Positions 7,874 to 12,426 of a DNA stretch of 12,426 bases are shown piece by piece. Each line of letters starts with the position of its first letter. The stretch's first letter is position 1. This DNA is from Chloroflexota bacterium (GTDB lineage: Bacteria > Chloroflexota > Dehalococcoidia > SM23-28-2), in the NCBI GenBank assembly GCA_030691665.1, contig JAUYDU010000110.1, forward strand, positions 1-12,426. Direction: 5' to 3'. The notes under the pieces were generated by a model. That model was not told where the DNA came from. It searched no databases and saw nothing but the letters and a program-made list of their open reading frames with translations. Both the position numbers and the translations under genes were made by a program.

Positions 7874-7887
7874 GCCTGCCGGCAGGC
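7874..7887 (+). repeat. Perfect 14-bp palindrome GCCTGCCGGCAGGC (family A)
   Basis: This perfect self-complementary 14-mer starts on the base after the beta stop codon. Partial or degenerate relatives occur at 3148-3157 and 6041-6060. All lie in gaps between genes, which fits a small dispersed palindromic (REP-like) element. It could form a hairpin or cruciform and affect beta/delta mRNA stability. Confidence 0.6.
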
Positions 7888-7934
7888 AGGGCCATGGCTA
7901 GCGGGACGGGGCTTGAGGGAGGCGGAGAGCTACA

Positions 7935-8615
7935 TTGACCCCTTCCCGGCGAAGGTCCTCCGCCACAGGCGGACCAGGTTTGAGAGCGGGGGAGGAGAGC
8001 CCGACCATCGCCCGCAGTCAGGTCTATCGACTGCTCGCCCGCTCCTTCGCCTTCCCCGACGAAGCGCTATACGAAGATGTGACCAAGGGGCGCTGGCAGG
8101 AGCAAGTTTCCCAGGTGCTGCCCCAGTTCCCCTTTGAGCTAGCGGCAGGCGGCGGCGCAGCGGTCGCGTTCCCCTTCGCTGAGTTCCAGGCGGAGTACAA
8201 CCGCCTGTTCGAGGTAGGGACCATGGGCGGGCCTCCCTGCCCCCTCTTCGGCGGCCACCACGAGCGGGACCGCATGCGGGTGATGGAGGAGCTGATTCGC
8301 TTCTACAACTACTTCGGTCTGAGTATGGCGGCGGGGCAGCTTCCGGACCACATCACGGTAGAGCTGGAGTTCATGCACTACCTGACGTTCAAGGAGGCTG
8401 AGGCCCGTCAGCAGAACCGCGAGCAGGATTCCTATCAACGGGCCCAGAAGGACTTCCTCGACCGCCATCTGGGCAAGTGGGTGCCGGTCCTGCGGCAGAA
8501 GCTCTTCAATTTCGATCCCCCGCCCTTCTTCGCCGAGCTGGTCACTTTCACCGATGAGTTCGTGGGGAGGGATCGCCAGTACCTGAAGTCGATCCTCAAT
8601 CCCTCCCCCTTCTAG
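7935..8615 (+). CDS. Delta: TorD/NarJ-type molybdoenzyme assembly chaperone
   Basis: This protein of up to 226 residues is a helical TorD/DmsD/NarJ-family chaperone, which binds the N-terminus of a molybdoenzyme alpha subunit and guides cofactor insertion before assembly. The core starts with ARSQVYRLLARSFAFPDE (26-42), and the family's conserved helix is PDHITVELEFMHYL (137-150). It is not part of the mature enzyme. The start is uncertain: TTG at 7935 has GGAG at 7924-7927, while a second in-frame TTG at 7980 has no good ribosome site. The first 25 residues are low-complexity and Arg/Gly-rich. They are partly encoded by a palindromic repeat, so the ancestral start may have been lost or moved. 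It is the only such chaperone in view and may serve all the alphas, including signal-less ones, as NarJ does for cytoplasmic NarG. Confidence 0.85.
   Translation: MTPSRRRSSATGGPGLRAGEESPTIARSQVYRLLARSFAFPDEALYEDVTKGRWQEQVSQVLPQFPFELAAGGGAAVAFPFAEFQAEYNRLFEVGTMGGPPCPLFGGHHERDRMRVMEELIRFYNYFGLSMAAGQLPDHITVELEFMHYLTFKEAEARQQNREQDSYQRAQKDFLDRHLGKWVPVLRQKLFNFDPPPFFAELVTFTDEFVGRDRQYLKSILNPSPF
7959..7973 (+). repeat. Short palindromic repeat TCCGCC-nnn-GGCGGA (family B), inside the delta 5' end
   Basis: TCCGCC, ACA, GGCGGA has the same arms as the element at 2989-3003, with a different loop. If TTG 7935 is the true start, this repeat is translated as part of the poorly conserved delta N-terminus. 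If translation starts at 7980, it lies in the leader and its hairpin could mask the ribosome site. Confidence 0.55.
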
Positions 8616-8622
8616 CCCTGAG

Positions 8623-8654
8623 GCGCCCGACTGCCGACCCCGATGGGCAGGCGC
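8623..8654 (+). repeat. Imperfect hairpin between delta and alpha-3
   Basis: GCGC (8623-8626) and CTGCC (8631-8635) pair with GGCAG (8646-8650) and GCGC (8651-8654), leaving one bulge and a 10-base loop. It lies in the 83-base gap before alpha-3. No T-tract follows, so read-through from delta into alpha-3 is expected, with possible mRNA processing here. Confidence 0.35.
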
Positions 8655-8698
8655 GAGAGCAATCAGGGAAAGCAAGAGAGCTGAAGGAGGCAAAGGCC

Positions 8699-11524
8699 AT
8701 GTTTGGTGCTTCCCTGGGCAGCCTGAGCCTGAAGGACCTCCAGCCCGCGGCGGCCCAGAAGGTAGAGGCCACCCCCTATCGACACTGGGAAGACCTCTAC
8801 CGCCAGCGCTGGACGTGGGACAAGGTGGCCTGGGTGACCCACTGTGTGGACTGCTACCCTGGCAACTGTCCCTACCGAGTATACGTGAAGGACGGCGTAG
8901 CTCTGTGGGAGGAGCAAGCCGGCCGCTACGGCGTCATCGAGCCCGGCGTGCCCGACATGAACCCGATGGGCTGTCAGAAGGGCGCGGGCTGGGCCCAGAT
9001 GCTGTACGCCAAGGAGCGCGTCCTCTATCCCCTCAAGCGGGCCGGCGAGCGCGGCGAGGCTAAATGGAAGCGCATCTCCTGGGATGAGGCGCTCACCGAG
9101 GTCGCCGATGCGGTCATCGATGCCATCCAGGAGGTGGGCCCCGAATCGATTGTGCACGAGATGACCGGCGCCCAGGGCGGGCCGCTGGCCCTGGGGGCGG
9201 TGATGCGCTTCATCGACCTGGTCGGCGGCCTGAGCATGGACCTGGACGCCGTGGTGAACGACTTCACGCCTGGCATGTACCTCACCTTCGGCAAGATCTT
9301 CGCCAGCAGCGTCGACGACTGGTTCCACTCCGATCTCATCTACATCTGGCACATGAACCCAGCCTATACCCGCATCCCCTACTACCACTACATCGCGGAG
9401 GCTCGCTACAAAGGGGCCGAGGTGGTGACAGTCGCCCCTGACTTCAGCCCCTCGGCCGTCCACGCCGACCACCATGTGGCCGTCAAGCCAGGGACCGACG
9501 CCGCCCTGGCCCTGGGGATGTGCCAGACCATCGTCGAGGAAAAGCTATACGACGCGGCCTTCATGAAAGAGCAGACCGACCTGCCCCTGTTGGTGCGAGT
9601 AGACAACCGTCGCTACCTGCGGGAAAGCGACCTTAAGGAGGGCGGCAGCGAGGAGCAGCTCTACTTCTTCGATGCCAACAGCCAGAAGATCACTGCGGCC
9701 CAGCGGGGAACCCTGGCCCTCGATGGCGCCGACCCTGCCCTGGAGGGCAGCTTCAGCGCCACCCTGGCCGACGGCCGCCCAGTGGAAGTGGTGCCCGTCT
9801 TCGAGCTGGTGAAGGAGCGCCTTCAGGAGTACACGCCGGAGAAGGCATCGGAGATGTGCGGCGTCCACCCGGACACCATCCGCATGCTGGCGAGGAAGAC
9901 GGCCAGGATGAAGGCCAACATCCTGCTGGGGTTCAACTCCGGCAAGCAGTACCACGGTGACCTCCAGGAACGGGCGATGTGCCTCCTTCTGGGCCTCACG
10001 GGCAACTGGGGCAAGAAAGGCACCGGTATCCGCATCTGGTCGGCCGGCCCCTGGCCGGGGATGATCTCAGGGGCCAAGCTGAAGCCAGGCGCTGAAGGCA
10101 CCGAGGAAGTCACACGGATGATCGGTCAGATGGAGAGCGCCCTAAGAGCCCAGGATCCCACCCTATCCCACGAGCTGGCCATCACCGAACTCTCCACGCG
10201 AATGACCTCCATGTCGCAGCTCGCCGCGCCGGTCTTCTTCTGGTACTACAACTGTGGCTACCGCGAGAATTGGAACAGACGGGAGTGGAACGATCCCAGC
10301 ATGGTGCGCTCCTTCGACGACTACATGGAGGAGGCCCAGGACAAGGGTTGGTGGCAGGGCAACGTCCGTCCCAACAAGGACACGCCCAGCCGCGTGTACA
10401 TCGAGTGCGGCGGCGACACCCTGCGGCGGACGCGGGGCGGCCAGACCCAGCTCCTCAAGCACCTCTGGCCCAAGCTGAACATGGTGGTCAACATCGACTG
10501 GCGGATGAACACCACCGGCCTGTTCGCGGACATCTTTCTGCCTTGCACCACCCACTGCGAGAAGATCAACTTCCACTTCTCGACGGTGCACACCAACCAG
10601 CTCGTGTTCAACGACCGGTCGGTGGACGCCCCCGGCGAGGCCAAGTCGGAGCCGGAGATCTTTCGATTGCTCTGCCGCAAGATCGAGGAGCGGGCCAAGG
10701 CGAGGGGATTCCTGGAGTACCGAGACAGCCGCGGCCTGCCCAAGCGCCTGGATGACCTCTACGACCGCTATACCCTGATGGGTGAGTTCGCGCAGGATGA
10801 TGCCATGATCCGGGAGTGGGTGAACGATGGGGTGATCACCGGCATCCTCCCGGAAGGCACCACCATGGAGACGGTGCGGGAGAAGGGGTTCATCCGCTTC
10901 GTCGACTGGGGCAGCTCCCCCATGGCGGTAAACCAGGGCTCCGACCTGCTGCCCAACGAGACCCACTGCCCCCTGCGCCACCACACAGAGAAGAAGCTGC
11001 CCTACCCTACCCTCAGCCGCCGCGCCCAGTTCTACATAGACCACGATTGGTTCCTCGAAGCGGGCGAGGAGCTACCCCTGCACAAGGACACGCCTAAGAT
11101 GGGCGGTGACTACCCCTTCGTGCTGACCAGCGGTCACCCTCGCTGGAGCATCCACGCCGCTAACATGATCAACAAGATCATGCTCAACACCTACCAGGGC
11201 CGCCCGTTCGTCTTCATGAACCCCGATGACGCTCGGGCCAAGGGACTGGAAGAAGGGGAAGAGGTGCGCGTCTCCAACGACATGGGCTCGATGATCACCC
11301 ACGTGAAGATCTCCCCCGCTGTTCGGCCGGGGCAGGTGATCAGCTACAACGGCTTCAACCCATGCCAGTTCAAGGAATGGCAGGACGCCGCCAACGTGGA
11401 GCCGGGCATGGTGAAGTGGCTCCACCTGGCCGGCGGCTACGGCCACCTGCGCTTCCGGCCTATGTGCTGGCAGCCGGTCCCCGTGGATCGGGCAGTCAGG
11501 GTGGAGGTAGCCAAGATCGACTGA
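8699..11524 (+). CDS. Alpha-3: type II DMSO reductase family molybdopterin catalytic subunit, no export signal
   Basis: This 941-residue paralog has FS0 ligands His48, Cys52, Cys57 and Cys92, predicted Mo ligand Asp188, WHMNPAYTRIP (217-227), GGDTLRRTRGG and TTGLFADIFLP mid-protein, and an MGD-binding domain from about 805. The start has an excellent ribosome site, AAGGAGG at 8684-8690. The N-terminus MFGASLGSLSLKDLQ is the same as in alpha-2 and nearly so in alpha-1, and there is no signal peptide. It differs locally at FS0: VALWEEQ (67-73), where alpha-1, alpha-2 and alpha-4 have IVWREEQ or VVWREEQ. It also has its own pocket segment before the Mo ligand (MTGAQGGPLALGAVMR). It follows the chaperone by 83 bases and precedes alpha-4 by nine, so it is probably co-transcribed with both and may share beta and gamma. 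The substrate is unknown. Confidence 0.94.
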   Translation: MFGASLGSLSLKDLQPAAAQKVEATPYRHWEDLYRQRWTWDKVAWVTHCVDCYPGNCPYRVYVKDGVALWEEQAGRYGVIEPGVPDMNPMGCQKGAGWAQMLYAKERVLYPLKRAGERGEAKWKRISWDEALTEVADAVIDAIQEVGPESIVHEMTGAQGGPLALGAVMRFIDLVGGLSMDLDAVVNDFTPGMYLTFGKIFASSVDDWFHSDLIYIWHMNPAYTRIPYYHYIAEARYKGAEVVTVAPDFSPSAVHADHHVAVKPGTDAALALGMCQTIVEEKLYDAAFMKEQTDLPLLVRVDNRRYLRESDLKEGGSEEQLYFFDANSQKITAAQRGTLALDGADPALEGSFSATLADGRPVEVVPVFELVKERLQEYTPEKASEMCGVHPDTIRMLARKTARMKANILLGFNSGKQYHGDLQERAMCLLLGLTGNWGKKGTGIRIWSAGPWPGMISGAKLKPGAEGTEEVTRMIGQMESALRAQDPTLSHELAITELSTRMTSMSQLAAPVFFWYYNCGYRENWNRREWNDPSMVRSFDDYMEEAQDKGWWQGNVRPNKDTPSRVYIECGGDTLRRTRGGQTQLLKHLWPKLNMVVNIDWRMNTTGLFADIFLPCTTHCEKINFHFSTVHTNQLVFNDRSVDAPGEAKSEPEIFRLLCRKIEERAKARGFLEYRDSRGLPKRLDDLYDRYTLMGEFAQDDAMIREWVNDGVITGILPEGTTMETVREKGFIRFVDWGSSPMAVNQGSDLLPNETHCPLRHHTEKKLPYPTLSRRAQFYIDHDWFLEAGEELPLHKDTPKMGGDYPFVLTSGHPRWSIHAANMINKIMLNTYQGRPFVFMNPDDARAKGLEEGEEVRVSNDMGSMITHVKISPAVRPGQVISYNGFNPCQFKEWQDAANVEPGMVKWLHLAGGYGHLRFRPMCWQPVPVDRAVRVEVAKID

Positions 11525-11533
11525 ACGAGGGCT

Positions 11534-12426
11534 ATGCGCAAGATATCGCGGCGACGATTTCTCCAGGGGACGGCGGGGGCCGCTGCCCTTGCCCTGTCCC
11601 TCAGCCAGCTCTCTCGCTTGCCGGCGGGCAGTCGCCGCCTGCTTACGCCGGACATCGTGCCCTACTGGAGCTGGGAAGACCTCTACCGCGACAAGTGGAC
11701 CTGGGACAAGATCACCTACGGAACCCACCTGGTGGATTGCTACCCCGGCTCCTGTCTGTGGCGGGTCTACACCAAGCAGGGGGTGGTCTGGCGAGAGGAG
11801 CAGGCGGGCACCTACCCCCAGATCGAGAGCGATATCCCGGACATGAACCCCCGCGGCTGCCAGAAGGGCGGCTGCTTCAGCCGGGTGATGCAAGGGCCCG
11901 AACGTCTCCGCTACCCCCTGAAGCGAGTGGGCGAGCGGGGCGAGGGCAAGTGGGCGAAGATCTCCTGGGACGAAGCCCTCACCGAGATCGCCGACGCCAT
12001 CGTCGATACGCTGAAGGAGAACGGCCCCGACTCCCTGCTCATGGAGTACGGGCCCGAGGGCGGCGTCATCCACGGCGCCAGCCCTCCCTGGCGTCTCGTC
12101 CGGCTGCTGGGGGGCGTCGTCCTCGACCACAACGCCCTCATCGGCGACTACAACGTGGGGCTGTACGAGACCTTCGGCAAGTTCCACTTCGTCAGCTCCG
12201 TGGACGACTGGTACAACGCCGACCTGATCCTCATCTGGCACATGAACCCCGTCTACACGCGCATCCCCTGCGCCCACTACCTCAACGAGGCCCGCTACAA
12301 CGGCACCCAGATCGTCTCTATCTCGCCCGACTACAACGCTTCCGGCATCCACACCGACCTGTGGATACCCGTCGAGCCGGGCACCGACGCCGCCCTGGCC
12401 CTGGCCATGTGCAAGCTCATCATCGA
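11534..12426 (+). CDS. Alpha-4: Tat-exported type II DMSO reductase family molybdopterin catalytic subunit (partial, 3' end outside window)
   Basis: About 297 codons are visible and the frame is open to the window edge. The N-terminus MRKISRRRFLQGTAGAAALA is a classic twin-arginine signal (S-R-R-R-F-L-Q at 5-11, then a hydrophobic Ala/Leu stretch), so the folded enzyme should be exported. FS0 ligands are His65, Cys69, Cys74 and Cys109. The predicted Mo ligand is Asp205 in GDYNVGLYETFGKF. WHMNPVYTRIP and EARYNGTQIV follow. It lacks the MFGASL N-terminus of the other three and has Leu where they have Cys49, which shows that cysteine is not an FS0 ligand. The ATG is nine bases after the alpha-3 stop, with a modest GAGGG site, so translational coupling is likely. 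Known exported relatives carry beta with them and have a separately exported gamma; no exported gamma is visible here. Confidence 0.9.
   Translation, partial: MRKISRRRFLQGTAGAAALALSLSQLSRLPAGSRRLLTPDIVPYWSWEDLYRDKWTWDKITYGTHLVDCYPGSCLWRVYTKQGVVWREEQAGTYPQIESDIPDMNPRGCQKGGCFSRVMQGPERLRYPLKRVGERGEGKWAKISWDEALTEIADAIVDTLKENGPDSLLMEYGPEGGVIHGASPPWRLVRLLGGVVLDHNALIGDYNVGLYETFGKFHFVSSVDDWYNADLILIWHMNPVYTRIPCAHYLNEARYNGTQIVSISPDYNASGIHTDLWIPVEPGTDAALALAMCKLII

Noticed and set aside
73..11524. Labelling the alphas as nitrate reductase NarG or nitrite oxidoreductase
   Set aside because: Motif order is NarG-like, but the sequences are about 940-950 residues (NarG is about 1,250), WGSN is replaced by WHMN or WHKN, beta is short, and an ethylbenzene dehydrogenase-type heme gamma is present instead of NarI.
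11618..11631. TTGCCGGCGGGCAG in alpha-4 as another family A palindrome insertion
   Set aside because: It is imperfect and lies in the ordinary Pro/Gly/Arg-rich end of the Tat signal; without an ortholog lacking it, chance in GC-rich DNA is as likely.
1..12426. CRISPR arrays, tRNA or rRNA genes, transposases
   Set aside because: No regularly spaced direct repeats, no tRNA- or rRNA-like sequence and no transposase motif seen; nearly all of the window is accounted for by the eight genes and their short gaps.

Overview
The window is a tightly packed, one-directional (+ strand) cluster of high-GC genes. They encode type II enzymes of the DMSO reductase (molybdopterin) superfamily, the group that includes ethylbenzene dehydrogenase, dimethylsulfide dehydrogenase, selenate and chlorate reductase and NarG-type nitrate reductase. 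The GC-rich coding, clear Shine-Dalgarno sites, TTG start use and short palindromic repeats at gene edges fit an uncultured high-GC bacterium. A Chloroflexota-like lineage is my guess, but nothing here proves the taxon.

Layout: alpha-1 catalytic subunit (73-2934); a 257-base interval with three GC-rich hairpins and a more AT-rich stretch; alpha-2 (3192-6023); a heme-b gamma subunit (6128-6778); a four-cluster iron-sulfur beta subunit (6830-7873); a TorD/NarJ-type assembly chaperone, delta (about 7935-8615); alpha-3 (8699-11524); and, nine bases later, alpha-4 (11534 to beyond the window), which is cut off by the window end.

How they may work together: a type II enzyme is normally one alpha (bis-MGD Mo and one [4Fe-4S] cluster), one beta (four Fe-S clusters), one gamma (heme b) and a dedicated chaperone. 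Here at least four different alpha genes surround a single visible gamma-beta-delta set. The simplest reading is one electron-transfer module and one maturation factor serving several catalytic subunits with different active sites. The real substrates cannot be read from the sequence. Oxygen-independent C-H hydroxylation (ethylbenzene or steroid dehydrogenase-like) and oxyanion reduction are both open.

The most unusual points are these. Alpha-1, alpha-2, alpha-3 and gamma all lack an export signal and appear cytoplasmic, while alpha-4 carries a clear twin-arginine signal. The three signal-less alphas share a conserved N-terminus, MFGASLGSLSLKDLQ (Asp for Gly at residue 7 in alpha-1). The gene order alpha-gamma-beta-delta is not that of the well-known family operons. 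A palindromic repeat sequence has been inserted in frame inside alpha-1.
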